This document shows positions 36,455-47,870 of a DNA stretch of 64,000 nucleotides, piece after piece. The notes under the pieces are model-generated. The model saw only the letters and a program-made list of their open reading frames with translations. It searched no databases and was not told where the DNA came from. The position numbers and the translations under genes are program-made. Source of the DNA: Chanos chanos (Eukaryota > Chordata > Actinopteri > Gonorynchiformes > Chanidae); NCBI RefSeq assembly GCF_902362185.1, contig NC_044503.1:19157677-19221676 (forward strand), in the 5' to 3' direction. Numbering within the stretch: position 1 is the stretch's first letter; every line of letters begins with the position of its first letter.

Positions 36455-39400
36455 AGGTGATGTGGTGCGTGTGGGCCAGCGCTCCAGCTCCACGGCGGCT
36501 CAGGCAGAGAAGGGTGAGGACTCTTTCCTCAAATGGTTTCTCCTGCTCATTCCTGCCACCACGTTTGGCCTCGGAACATGGCAGGTACTCTGTCTGCACT
36601 TTCTGCTGGTTTGGGGTTTTTTCTATATGCTTGATTGATATGTATGTTTAGACTTGGAGGAGATTAACTAGAGGCTGTCCATTCTCTGTTATTAATTCAG
36701 TTAATAAAGATTTAAAAACAGATAAAAGGGAACATCAGTGTGTCCAGAGATATTCTGTCTTAACCCGTCTGTGTTTTTATGTAGTATTTAGTAGAAGTAT
36801 TTGAAATTCTACCTGAAATTCTACCTAGTTTTAACCTATCATCATGGGAAGGGTACTGGGCACATTTTCACAAATGTCTCCTCACAATTCAAACGTAAGT
36901 GCAAATTTTCACCATTTTCTCCTCATCACGGTGGCTCAGTGGTTAGCACTGTCACCTCACAGCAAGAAGGTCCTAGATATGAATCCCGGCCATCCCAGGT
37001 TCTTTCTGTGTGGAGTTTGCATGTTCTCCCCGTGTTTGTGTGGGTTTCCTCCAGATGCTATGGTTTCCTCCCACCACAAAGCCATGCATGCTAGGATTTG
37101 TATTCATAAGACTCCTGTCAGAGACCTTGACCAAGGTACTAGGAAAATAGACCTGGAGTTGGTCCCCGGGAGCCGGCAAAGGTGGCTGTCCACTGCTCCT
37201 CGCTCATAGTGTGTGTGTGCGCTCACTGGTGTTGGGACGGGTTAAATGCAGAGGCGCTATTTCACTGCTCACTGCTCAGTGTGTGTGTGACAAATAAAGT
37301 CAGTTTGTTGTTGTTGTTAATTCAAACGTCAGTGCAAATTTTCACCATTGTTTCCTCATAATTCAAACATCAGCACATATTTTCCTCATGTTCCTCATGC
37401 AGCTGCACAGATATGTAAGAGAGATTTGGACAGATATGGTCTTTGTTGTTCACATTTGTAAATCCCTTTAGTATATCGATATGCAGCTTTCTCAGGATGA
37501 CTGGTTCAGTGTAGCTTTGCAACTGAGAGATGAATGGTAAAAGATGAACGGTAAAAGTTGCTTGCTCCATGAGATAAATGTAAACAACATTGCACATCAC
37601 TCAGTAAACCAAGCGCTTGTAACAAGTTGTTCTTTGTTTTTGTATCTGACTTTTAAAAAAACATTAATTATGTCATTTTGAGCTTTGCGTGAGTTAGGTT
37701 GTTTTAAGTCATAAATAGGCCACATTTTAGGAAATAAAAGTACAAAAAGATATGTGGTGCCATAACATGTAGCAGAATATCCATGGGACATTTGTGAAAC
37801 TGTTAAGTATTCATGTCAACTGTTATTAATGCGTCTCTCAGACCTTTTCATATAAAGTTCTCCTGGGACAAATACAGAGGTAAAGAGTTTAATTTGAATC
37901 TGTATGTCAGTAAGAGAGAGTTTTACACTCAGATGTATGTCAGTGAGAGTGTAACACTCAGATATATGTCAGTGAGAGTGTGACACTCAGATATATGTCA
38001 GTGAGAGTGTAGCACTCAGATATATGTCAGTGAGAGTTTAACACTCAGATATATGCCACTGAGAGAGAGAGTTTTACACTCAGATACGTGTCACTGAGGG
38101 AGAGTTTAACGCTCAGATGTATGTCAGTGAGAGAGAGTTTAGCACTCAGATGTATGTCAGTGAGAGAGAGTTTAGCACTCAGATATATGTCAGTGAGAGT
38201 GTCACTCAGATGCAAAGTCTCTTACCGCAAGCAGCATTTCTCTTCTGAGTCTGATCCAGTCTAATCTAATCCGATTCTGTCTGGTCCAGTCTGACTGAAT
38301 CTGGCTCAGTGTGTGTGTCCTGTTTGACTGTTGTGTGTAGGTGAAGCGCAGACAGTGGAAACTGCAGATGATAGATGATCTGAGAAGCCTGACCACAGCC
38401 GAGCCCATCCCCCTGCCATCTGAGTGAGTGTCTGTCTATTAATTTCTCTATGACAGACAGATAAAGTAACTGCTCCTCCTGTCTTCTCTCTGTGTCATTT
38501 CTCCATGACAGACAGATAAAGCAACTGCTCCTCCTGCTCTGTTTCATGAGCTGAGAGCTGTAGGCATTTGACACTTTAGTGTAATGAGCTGTAGCAGGGA
38601 GAATGAGTGTGTAAGGACACTGTGCAATAAACGGTGTTTCTGTTTCAGTCCTATGGAGCTGAGAGATTTGGAGTACAGGCGTGTGAGAGTGCGTGGACGC
38701 TTTGATCACAGTCAGGAGCTTTACGTTCTGCCGCGATCGCCCGTCGACCCAGAGAAAGAGGCTCGTGAGGCAGGCAGACTGTCCTCCAGCGGAGAGAGTG
38801 GAGCCAATGTTATAACCCCATTCTACTGCACAGACCTGGGGTAAATACACATCAATGTCATAACCTCACTCTACTGCACAGACCTGGGGAAAATACACAC
38901 CAATGTTATAACCCCATTCTACTGCACAGACCTGGGGTAAATACACACCAATGTTATAACCCCATTCTACTGCACAGACCTGGGGAAAATACACACCAAT
39001 GTTATAACCCCATTCTACTGCACAGACCTGGGGAAAATACACACCAATGTTATAACCCCATTCTACTGCACAGACCTGGGGTAAATACACACCAATGTTA
39101 TAACCCCATTCTACTGCACAGACCTGGGGTAAATACACACCAATGTTATAACCCCATTCTACTGCACAGACCTGGGGTAAATACACACCAATGTTATAAC
39201 CCCATTCTACTTTACAGACCTGGGGTAAATACACACCAATATCATAACCCCATTCTACTTTACAGACCTGGGGTAAATGCACACCAGTCATGGTTAACAG
39301 GACTGAGGAAAAAACTATATCTGTTAGCGAGATTATTTTTAATAACATGACACACTGAGTCCATTTCAGTCTAAAACATAAACTTTTGTCTGTATCCTTG

Positions 39401-42400
39401 AGTATTTGCACAGCATTGGATGAATCTGTTGAAACTGCTCTTAACTATTACTATATCTGTAATGGATTTACTCTATAATACTAGATTAATATCTACCTGA
39501 CTCTCTTATAATTCCAGTCACATGTAACTCATGTTCTACAGTACCACATTTCCATATCTGTCTCAGTTACACTCATACAGTTACACTGTGATTTAAGTTG
39601 GCTTCATAATGTTCTGTACTCGTGTGTTTGCCTTCAGGTTCACAATTCTTCCTAATGTTTGGTTTTCTATTGTAATGTTCTGTACTCATGTGTTTGCTGT
39701 CAGGATCACGATTCTAGTGAACAGGGGCTATGTTCCCAAACAGAAGATCAGACCAGAGACCAGGATGAAAGGACAGGTGTTTCTCTTCACCCTCGTTTTC
39801 ACACTTCTACGTTCTCAGAGTTATCTGCATTACATCTGAGTGTGTGTTTCAGTGTATGTGTTTCTGAGTGTGTGTTTCAGTTTGTGTATATCTGAGGGTG
39901 TGTATATCTGAGCATGTGTTTCTATGAGTGTGTTTCTGTGTGTGTATTTCTGAACATGTGTTTCAATGTGTGTATATCTGAGCGTGTGTTTCAGTGTGTG
40001 TGTGTTACAGTATGTGATTATCTGAGTGTGTGTTTCAGTGTGTGTATATCTGAGTGTGTATACTGCAGAGTGTACTTTTATCTCAGTTATTCACCTGAGG
40101 ATGTCTTGGTCTCCGTGGGTGTGTGCGTTTGTGCGTGTGTGCATGCATTTTTGTGTCTGTGTGTCCTCTTTGTTCACTGATGAGATGTGTATGTATAGAT
40201 GACTGATGTGATGTGTGTGTATTTGTGTGTATAGGTGACTGATGAGGTGTGTGTGCATTTGTGTGTACAGGTGACTGATTAGATGTGTGTGCGTTTGTGT
40301 GTATATGTGACTGATGAGATGTGTGTGTATTTGTGTGTATAGGTGACTGATGAGGTGTGTGTGTATTTGTGTGTATAGGTGACTGATGAGATGTGTATGT
40401 ATAGATGACTGATGTGTGTGTATTTGTGTGTATAGGTGACTGATGAGGTGTGTGTGCATTTGTGTGTACAGGTGACTGATTAGATGTGTGTGTGTATAGG
40501 TGACTGATGAGGTGTGTATGTATTTGTGTGTATATGTGACTGATGAGGTGTGTTTGTATATGTGTATATAGGTGACTGATGAGCTGTGTGCGTATATGTG
40601 TGTACAGGTGACTGATGATGTGTGTGTGTATATGTGTATATAGGTGACTGATGAGATGTGTGTGTATATATGTATATAGGTGACTGATGAGGTGGATCTG
40701 GTTGGCATTGTGCGGCTGACGGAGCAGAGGAAGCCGTTTGTGCCACAGAACAATGTGGAGTCAAACCGCTGGCACTACCGTGACGTGGACACCATGGCCA
40801 AGGTCACGGGGGCAGAGCCAATCTTCATCGACGCAGTCCTGGGTTAGAGCTGCTTTATACAAACATGAACATAGATTTATACACACATTCGAACACAGAT
40901 TTATACACACATTCGAACACTGATTTATACACACACGAACACTGATTTATACACACACTCACATAGATTTATACACACACTCACATAGATTTACACACAT
41001 TCGAACATAGATTTATACACACACGAACATAGATTTACACACATTCGAACATAGATTTATACACACACCAACACTGATTTATACACGCACAAACTTGGAT
41101 TTGCATACACATGAACCTAGATTTATACAAACACAAACAGAGATTTTGGGGCAAGGTCTTTTTTGACAAAGTAAGAAAGAGCTGCCTTAAATAAGCACCA
41201 CATGATTACGCAAAATCCAGACATCTCATTTTAACACAAACGTGGATGACTGAGACCTCTAAAACAAGGTGTTGTGTGTAGTTACTCTGCTTTTAACTTC
41301 AATTTTAGTTTTAGTAACACATCTCATAAAGATGAAATAATCAGTGTTATCGCATCTCTTTTTCTGAATCTTGTAATGAATCTCCAGTGCATGCATGCAG
41401 GGTTTGTATGGTTAAGGGGTTAATGTCCACATTTTCTGCGCAGAGTGCACAGTACCAGGAGGACCAATCGGAGGCCAGACGAGAGTGACGCTGCGTAACG
41501 AGCACATGCAGTATATTATCACATGGTGAGAAATGGGAGACATCTCTTTCATTTATCATTCATTAGTGAGAGAAAAAGACATCTCACACATTCCTGTTTG
41601 TTACATTTTTACTCTTACTGCCTTTTAATGGAGGCTTAACCATAAGCAGTGTAGTGCACTGTACCGAGGCTTTGACTTCCATCATAGAACTGACTACGTG
41701 ACATGAAAATGAGCTGTGTTATGACAGCGCTGTGTCAGTGCAGTACAGACCTGAGTACGTGACGTGAAAATGAGCTGTGTTATGACAGCGCTGTGTCAGT
41801 GCAGTACAGACCTGAGTACGTGACGTGAAAATGAGCTGTGTTATGACAGCGCTGTGTTAGTGCAGTACAGACCTGAGTACATGACGTGAAAATGAGCTGT
41901 GTTATGACAGCGCTGTGTCAGTGCAGTACAGACCTGAGTACGTGACGTGAAAATGAGCTGTGTTATGACAGCGCTGTGTTAGTGCAGTACAGACCTGAGT
42001 ACGTGACGTGAAAATGAGCTGTGTTATGACAGCGCTGTGTCAGTGCAGTACAGACCTGAGTACGTGACGTGAAAATGAGCTGTGTTATGACAGCGCTGTG
42101 TTAGTGCAGTACAGACCTGAGTACGTGACGTGAAAATGAGCTGTGTTATGACAGCGCTGTGTCAGTGCAGTACAGACCTGAGTACGTGACGTGAAAATGA
42201 GCTGCGTTATGACAGCGCTGTGTTAGTGCAGTACAGACCTGAGTACGTGATGTGAAAATGAGCTGTGTTATGACAGCGCTGTGTTAGTGCAGTACAGACC
42301 TGAGTACGTGACATGAAAATGAGCTGTGTTATGACAGCGCTGTGTTAGTGCAGTACAGACCTGAGTACGTGACGTGAAAATGAGCTGTGTTATGACAGCG

Positions 42401-42729
42401 CTGAGTTGGAGCATTACCTCACTGTGGTGCTGTGTCACAGAGTGCATGGTGTGACTTGCCACAGACTGACACAGGCCCTGACTGGCTGATGCCTTGTTTC
42501 TGTTATCAGATTTCATCTTTATTTTTATAACAGGAGCTGATCTGTTGTCAGGCCTCTGTGAGCCCATCATGGCTGTTTTATCAATGTAAAATCAACACAG
42601 CAGATAAATTAGGCTCACTTACTCCACCTTTTTAAACATTATCTGAATTCTTTCCTTAACAGGTACGGGCTGTGTGCAGCCACCTCCTACATGTGGTACG
42701 CAAAGTTCATCAAACACATTAAATTATAA
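34703..42729 (+). CDS. surf1: SURF1, cytochrome c oxidase assembly factor
   Basis: Nine exons, 34703-34765, 35076-35139, 36457-36584, 38341-38423, 38649-38840, 39704-39776, 40680-40842, 41444-41525 and 42663-42729, give 304 residues (human 300) with all phases consistent. SURF1 (Shy1 in yeast) sits in the mitochondrial inner membrane and helps insert heme a into COX1. The N-terminus [19 protein letters not shown] is basic and hydrophobic, like a presequence. The first membrane segment is [20 protein letters not shown], the second [17 protein letters not shown]. Between them lie [48 protein letters not shown] and [18 protein letters not shown]. Introns hold two SINE tails and at least five separate minisatellites, two grown from splice junctions. 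It is tail to tail with rpl7a. Confidence 0.97.
36318..36400 (-). mobile_element. SINE 3' tail fragment, reverse orientation
   Basis: On the minus strand it reads gggttaaatgcagaagctgc, ...tttcactgttctctgctc, then a (GT)n and gaccaataaagtacttc. This matches the 3' third of the SINE at 36930-37318, in opposite orientation and without the tRNA head. Confidence 0.7.
36930..37318 (+). mobile_element. tRNA-derived SINE in surf1 intron 3
   Basis: The head has a box A-like ggtggctcagtggttagcac and a box B-like gatatgaatcccggcc. It is followed by the body gtttgcatgttctccccgtg and gggtttcctccagatgct, familiar from many fish repeats. The tail gtgtgtgtgacaaataaagt then (GTT)n closes the element. The tail words gtgtgtgacaaataaa also end the LINE at 22540-25350. 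Confidence 0.85.
37905..38215 (+). repeat. Minisatellite of about 30 bp in surf1 intron 3
   Basis: The unit contains cactcagatatatgtcagtg and agagtgta, repeated about ten times with length variants (extra GA pairs). It ends 125 bp before exon 4. Confidence 0.85.
38804..39288 (+). repeat. surf1: 48 bp x 10 array containing the surf1 exon 5 donor
   Basis: The unit is the last ~37 bases of exon 5 (caatgttataaccccattct, actgcacagacctggg) plus gtaaatacaca. The junction recurs at 38841, 38889, 38937, 38985, 39033, 39081, 39129, 39177, 39225 and 39273, exactly 48 apart. The first is the genuine donor. Copies at 38889, 38985 and 39033 read GA instead of GT and have lost the donor; the other downstream copies keep gtaaat. 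A long minus-strand frame over the array is a by-product of the unit length being a multiple of 3. Confidence 0.95.
39607..39720 (+). repeat. surf1: Duplicated acceptor of surf1 exon 6
   Basis: taatgttctgtactcgtgtg with tttgccttcaggttcac at 39607 is repeated as taatgttctgtactcatgtg with tttgctgtcaggatcac at 39674. Similarity continues a few bases into the exon. Only the second AG (39703) is followed by the conserved ITILVNRG reading frame, so the first is a decoy acceptor. Confidence 0.85.
39838..40080 (+). repeat. TG-rich tandem repeat in surf1 intron 6
   Basis: Degenerate units of about 26 bp contain gagtgtgtgtttcagtgtgt and atatct. They lead into the acceptor-derived array that follows. 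Confidence 0.75.
40170..40695 (+). repeat. surf1: ~36 bp array carrying copies of the surf1 exon 7 acceptor
   Basis: Units run tatag, gtgactgatgaggtgtgtgt, atttgtgtg. The boundary of ag with gtgactgatg occurs about fifteen times before the genuine acceptor at 40679/40680. The genuine exon also begins GTGACTGATGAGGTG, so its first ~15 bases belong to the repeat. Most copies keep the AG; some read TG (tatatgtgactg). A 220-residue minus-strand frame here is repeat translation, not a gene. Confidence 0.93.
40850..41135 (+). repeat. Tandem repeat of atagatttatacacacac words in surf1 intron 7
   Basis: Units of 22-29 bp contain gaacatagatttatacacac and attc, repeated about eleven times. It starts about 10 bp after the exon 7 donor. 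Confidence 0.85.
41690..42410 (+). repeat. 61 bp minisatellite, about 12 units, surf1 intron 8
   Basis: The unit contains gagtacgtgacgtgaaaatg, agctgtgttatgacagcgct and gtgtcagtgcagtacagacc. It repeats with a strict 61 bp period. A C/T difference (gtgtcag versus gtgttag) alternates over most of the array, which implies amplification of a 122 bp dimer. Confidence 0.95.
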
Positions 42730-42928
42730 ATCTCTCTCTCTCTCTCTCTCTTTCTCTCCCTGCCTTTCTTTTTTGTAAATAGCCATCACCTGGTATGAAG
42801 TGGTTATTGATTATATTAAAAGTAACTGGGTATTCTGGCAATAGTATAAATAAATAATTACTTTGATTTTTGCTTTGTTTTATTTTTAAGTAACTCTCAT
42901 ATGTATGTGTTTGGGAAGTCTGAAGGTG

Positions 42929-45900
42929 AAAATTCCAGTTCAAATCCAATAGACATCCAGCAGAACACCAGTAGAAAACCATTTAAAAACCAATAGAAAT
43001 TTTAACTGGTTCCTATTGGTTTGTATAGGGCATCTGAAACACATTCAACTGGTTTCATATCTGGTTCCTACCGGAATGCCCAGTAGAAAACCATTTAAAA
43101 ACCAATAGAAATTTCTACTGGAATTGGTCTGGTTCCAGATAGAAGCTACTGGTCTCAAACGCTCTGTATTGGTTTTGGCTGGCAACAACTAGGTTATTGA
43201 GTTCACAATGGTGTCAGAAATGTTCCAGTTGGTATTTAAATGGATTAAACTAATTTCTATCGGTAGAACCTGGAATTATAGTGAATACATCATTGCATTT
43301 GATTAATGTTGTAACTGTTTACTTCCACCACACTCACACAGGCCCAGAACACACACACATCAGAAAATGTTTTGTTTGATTGATTTAATAGGCTATAGGG
43401 TGCATTGGAGGATGGAAATTTCTAAACATTTAAACAGCAATGTCCAATTCCAGGCTGCTTAATAGGCCTAAATATGGTTAACTAAGCATACAACATTCAC
43501 TAGTAATGGTACAATACAGGATTTCACTTTTAAAATCATACTTTGTCATTCTTAATGGCGGTGGCCTCCAATCTAGGGCTGCCTTTCCTGATGGGTGACA
43601 CTGTTTCTTTCCTTATTTCGGGGAGGGGGCCCTCTTGTTCTCCAGACACTGTCTTGGCGAGTTCTCTTCAACTGCATTATATAAAATCCGTATGTACCCC
43701 AGAGGGGAAATAAATAATTTATACCATAAATAAAAATAAATAAATACAATTATATCAAATTATAATTATATAATAATTACAGGGCTGCCAACTTTTGAAT
43801 TCAGCTTGGAGTGAGATTTTTTTTTGGGGGGGGGGGGGGTTTGTTAGTACTGTGTGCTTACCCATCAAAAAAAAAAAGAGAGAGAGAAAAAAAAAAAACT
43901 TGGCATCACAAGGCACAAGGAGTGTACAGTATTCCCGTACTGTTCCCTTACATTTATTGTCAAATGTCAAAACTGAATAGTGTTTCCTTAAATGTACTGA
44001 TAACATGGAAAGTTCAATTCACATTTCTTTTTTTTTCCAAGTTGGCTGCCCTAAAACCCTAAAACCTACAACCAAAAAGTATAAAAGAAATGATTGGCTG
44101 ATAACTTTTTAATCAAATTGAATAAACTGTATATAGGTCTGGGGGATAAACGATAGCAATATGTACAGCGATAGACACTTCATCAATAGCAATAAGAAAA
44201 CTGTTCGATAGAATGTTCGATAGTTTCACTTGCATTTATTAAGCAAACCGCCAGGAAAGCACATAACAAATACACAAAGTTAGGTCGCATGAACAAACCC
44301 AAATCATATTCCCTCCCTGGCACATAAACAGCCTATCATTGTTCAAGTTGCCACTTGATGAACAAAACTGGGATGGCGTTATTCAATACTTCAGACGTTT
44401 TATTGACACAACTCATCAATCACCTTGACAGATCGGAACTAACCGCCCATATCTTGCACAACACTACATATAGCCTACCCCTTAATCACTGCGCATACAG
44501 ATACACACACAAAATAGTCCCCGGACAGCTCCCTCGCATGACAATCATGTCCGTTGATAATGGAGCTTGCTACGAGTGACACGCAAACAGCCATTTAACA
44601 GGTGTATTGTTCAGATGCACCATCGAAATGTGACACGACAACGTGGAGGAGGAATATGAGTGCAGAAGGTCTGGAAATTGTTGATAAAAGTAAGGTAGTT
44701 AAATTCTGAGATTTCGAGAATAATGTCGAAATATTACAGGAAAAAGTATTGATAATACGAGATAAAGTCGTAATTTTAGAAAAAAGGTCATAATATTACG
44801 AGAACAACGTAAGTAAAGTAATTTTAGGCTACGTGTTATTTTAGAGTGGCAATGTCAGAGGAGCAACCTGCCGCTTGCGTTAAAATGAGGAACATAGAGC
44901 ATCCTGAGCATACTTTAAGTTTCACAAATAATGAAATACTTAATCTTTTGGCACATCAGCACCACATTATCATAATCATCAGGACTTTGCTAACATTGTG
45001 CAAGAAACTGTCTATTCCGAAGAAAGAACCACACGGACTTGGAGGAAATTGCTTCTTTTGTTACGATTTTCTTCTCTTAATATTATGATTTTTTTTTCCT
45101 CGGTACGACTTTTTGTTGAAATATGACTTTATTCTAATTAAATTACGACATTATTCTCGTAATATTACGACCTTATTCTCGGAATCTCAGAATTTTTTCC
45201 CTTAATGTGACCCTAATAGTCCGTCGTACAAAATAAAGTGGTTAAATTCTACCTTTTTTTCTCCTGGTACTCATTAAAAATAGGTCAGTAAAATGATCAA
45301 TAATTATCCATATCGACTGAAATGAAACATTTTATCATGATAAATTTCAGCGGTATCACTCAGCACTAATTACAGACAAATAAGATCATTTTCGTTGACA
45401 GCCGTGGTTTGTTTCTTTAGAGAACAATAACTAGCAGCTAACGTTAACTACAATGCATGTCCAAATGTTTCACTGGTGCCGTATGTTTTATCAAGTTTTT
45501 AAGCATAAAACGATGTAAATAAGTGCTGCAATGCTGCAATAACTTTGCTAACCTTGCAGGCCAGCTCTACAAATTTACACCGACGGATCCTTAGTAACAC
45601 CCGACGAATTCATAAAATTAGACAAATAACCGTTGCACTTATGTATTTGTTCCTTGAGCCTTGCTTCACTCATACCCAGCGGGTTAGCTGCATAACCACA
45701 AAATCATCAAGATTGGCTGCTCCACCAGAACGAACATCGCAATGATTTGTTGTTGCACTCACTGCTGTTCCTTCGCTGAAAAATCACAGACACAGGCCTG
45801 CAACAACAGGGCTGACTACTTCATCCGTGGGGTATTGTATGCGAGTGTGAGTGTGTGTGTGGGCCCACATCCGTCGGACTTTTGTTCAATTCGTGTTTGT

Positions 45901-47870
45901 TTTAAAAGAGTAGTATACTGGAATGAATATTGATATCATACAGTGTTGTATTGTTATGGTTTTATTTAAATTTACAATCAGTTTTGCTGATTGAATTTAT
46001 TTAAATAGTTTTAACCGGTTGTGTGGTTATTGATCCTGGTATCCTAGTTTAATACTATTATGGGTTTTTAGTGATTGTAGTGGTTACTTTGTTTAACGTC
46101 AACTTTACACAGCACGGGACACCTGTTGCTATGAAAACTACAAATTGTACAGTACCGACTTCCACCATTCCTTAAAAATCTATTTGTGCTTGTTATTTTT
46201 TATTTATTTATTTATTTCCTCATTTTACATCCAATATTCAACTTCCCTTACTATTTCAAATACAGTATTTATTCATATGAACAAACAACCAATTATATTC
46301 ATAAATTACTTCTTTTAATATATCTAGATAAGGAAATCTTTAGTGCTGGTTTAGTGAATAACACACATATTCTTTAACCCTTAGTGTAATTTATTTAATT
46401 CAGTCAGTCAATCATTAAACTTATCCTCTATAAGATTTAGAAGAGATCCGCCGTTAGAAAGAACTCAGGCCTTTGCCTCAACTTAGATCGGGGTACACGT
46501 AACTATGTACTCACTAAACGCATTAACAGCAGCAGGCATACACAATATAAAGCCGTATCTACAAACAGCTGTTGTCTGGCCAGCCTAACGTTAAGGTAAC
46601 CAAAAAATGAACGGTAGCAATCGTGTGCTACATTGAATACAGTCTCATCAGTGGGAGATACAAAGGGGACACACAGGGAACTGATTCGGTAACGTTACCA
46701 TCTATCTTTACCTATCAATATAACTCCACTAGCATACAAGCCCACGAAGTGAGTACTTGTTTTTGTCATATGTAAAAGCTAAAGTAAGTCAAAGATAAGT
46801 TAAACACTGAATGCTACCAATTAGAGTAGCTTGCTTACCAGAGAGTAGCAAAACTTGGCCTTGGTAATAGGCTCCATCATCCAAACACCCAGTACTTGGT
46901 AGTTTTGTCGAAATCGAAACATTTTATAAGAGAATTGGGAACAACAGCCCGATAATTATTTTCCAAGTACCTGACCAGAACAAACTTTTTTTTTACTGCC
47001 AACTAAGGTTAACTGTAGACTGTAGCTGTAACGTTGCGTTTTAATCGAATGCGAAGCGAAATTCGATTGATTGCTTGGTTTTGATTGCTTGCTTTAGCGC
47101 GACGTTACTGCAAGGATTTTTCATTACACCAATCAGATTACTCAAGTGGGGCTAGAAGCCACGCCCCCTCCCCGGTCTTCAGTCATGACGGAGGACAAGT
47201 TGATCGTGTAATCAAAATGCTTGCTTTGATATAATATAATTGTTTCAGTAAATAGTGATCATGTCCAAATAAACAGTGTGTGCACTTCTTTGGTCAGCTT
47301 ATAGCCGGCAAAATATAATTAATAAAAATTGACAATAGGAAGGCAGAAAACTTTCTTTAAGCAATATACAACTTTAAAAATTTGTGTTTTTAAATTGAAG
47401 ATGAATTCATATTCAATTTAAAAACACTCATTTTTAAAAGAAACACTAACGCTTAAAACGTTTCACAAATGACATTTTCAAAAAAACAATGTATTCTCTT
47501 TAGTGCACTTTGTTAATTGAGTAATCAAACAATTCATTTCATTATATTTCATTATTTTTGAGTGCATTCTCAATTTACAACACTTTCTCACCAAGTGCCA
47601 AGGTATTGGGTCTGTTGAAACCAATTGTTTCCAGCTGAAATAAATAGCAGACAACACCAGTTAGCCTACATCCTATTGGTTTCAACTGGGCGGATCTTGT
47701 GAAGCAACCACTGCCCAGAGCTCTATTGGTCTAAATGGTTTCTACTGGTATTCTTAACTGGGCAAACCATTAGAATCTGAAAACCCAACTGGAAATAGTT
47801 GAAACCAGTACAGACCATTAGAGACCAGTTCATCCCAATAGACTAGCTACTGGATTTTCAGCTGGAAAAG
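42929..47870. mobile_element. Candidate 4.9 kb DNA transposon with 8 bp target duplication
   Basis: tgaaggtg flanks both sides (42921-42928 and 47871-47878). Between them the left end aaaattccagttcaaatcca is an imperfect inverted repeat of the right end, whose reverse complement is cttttccagctgaaaatcca. Subterminally, cagtagaaaaccatttaaaa with accaatagaa occurs twice on the left; its inverted match (cagtagaaaccatttagacc on the minus strand) lies near 47740. Many accaatag/ctattggt words pack both ends. The interior (43250-47560) encodes no transposase I recognise, so it looks non-autonomous. An 8 bp duplication fits hAT-like or Zisupton-like elements. It begins 200 bp after the surf1 stop. Confidence 0.65.
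44690..45250. mobile_element. Nested element with inverted (aatattacgagaataa) ends
   Basis: The left arm has gttaaattctgagatttcga and gaataatgtcgaaatattac. The right arm on the minus strand reads aattctgagattccgagaat and aaggtcgtaatattacgag. Arms of about 120 bp are built from the repeated word tacgagaataaagtcgtaat. Between them a plus frame (from 44887) reads MRNIEHPEHTLSFTNNEIL and LLAHQHHIIIIIRTL, resembling the start of integrase-like ORFs common in fish. It lies inside the larger candidate transposon. Confidence 0.6.

Noticed and set aside
36930-37000. Functional tRNA gene
   Set aside because: Box A and B words are present, but the cloverleaf cannot be completed and the sequence continues into a SINE body and tail.
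38266-38850. 194-residue minus-strand frame
   Set aside because: It is antisense to surf1 exons 4 and 5 plus the start of the 48 bp array. No domain is recognised.
38804-39288. CRISPR-like array because of the regular 48 bp spacing
   Set aside because: The units are whole tandem repeats without unique spacers, in a vertebrate intron.
38866-39411. 181-residue minus-strand open frame with a 16-residue repeat
   Set aside because: It is the translation of the 48 bp splice-donor array read backwards. It stays open only because 48 is divisible by 3.
40091-40753. 220-residue minus-strand open frame rich in Thr/His/Ile/Tyr
   Set aside because: It is the translation of the TG-rich acceptor-derived array and overlaps surf1 exon 7 on the wrong strand.
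44690-45250. Satellite or origin-like AT-rich tract
   Set aside because: The two halves are inverted copies around a coding-like centre, which fits a nested transposon better than a satellite.
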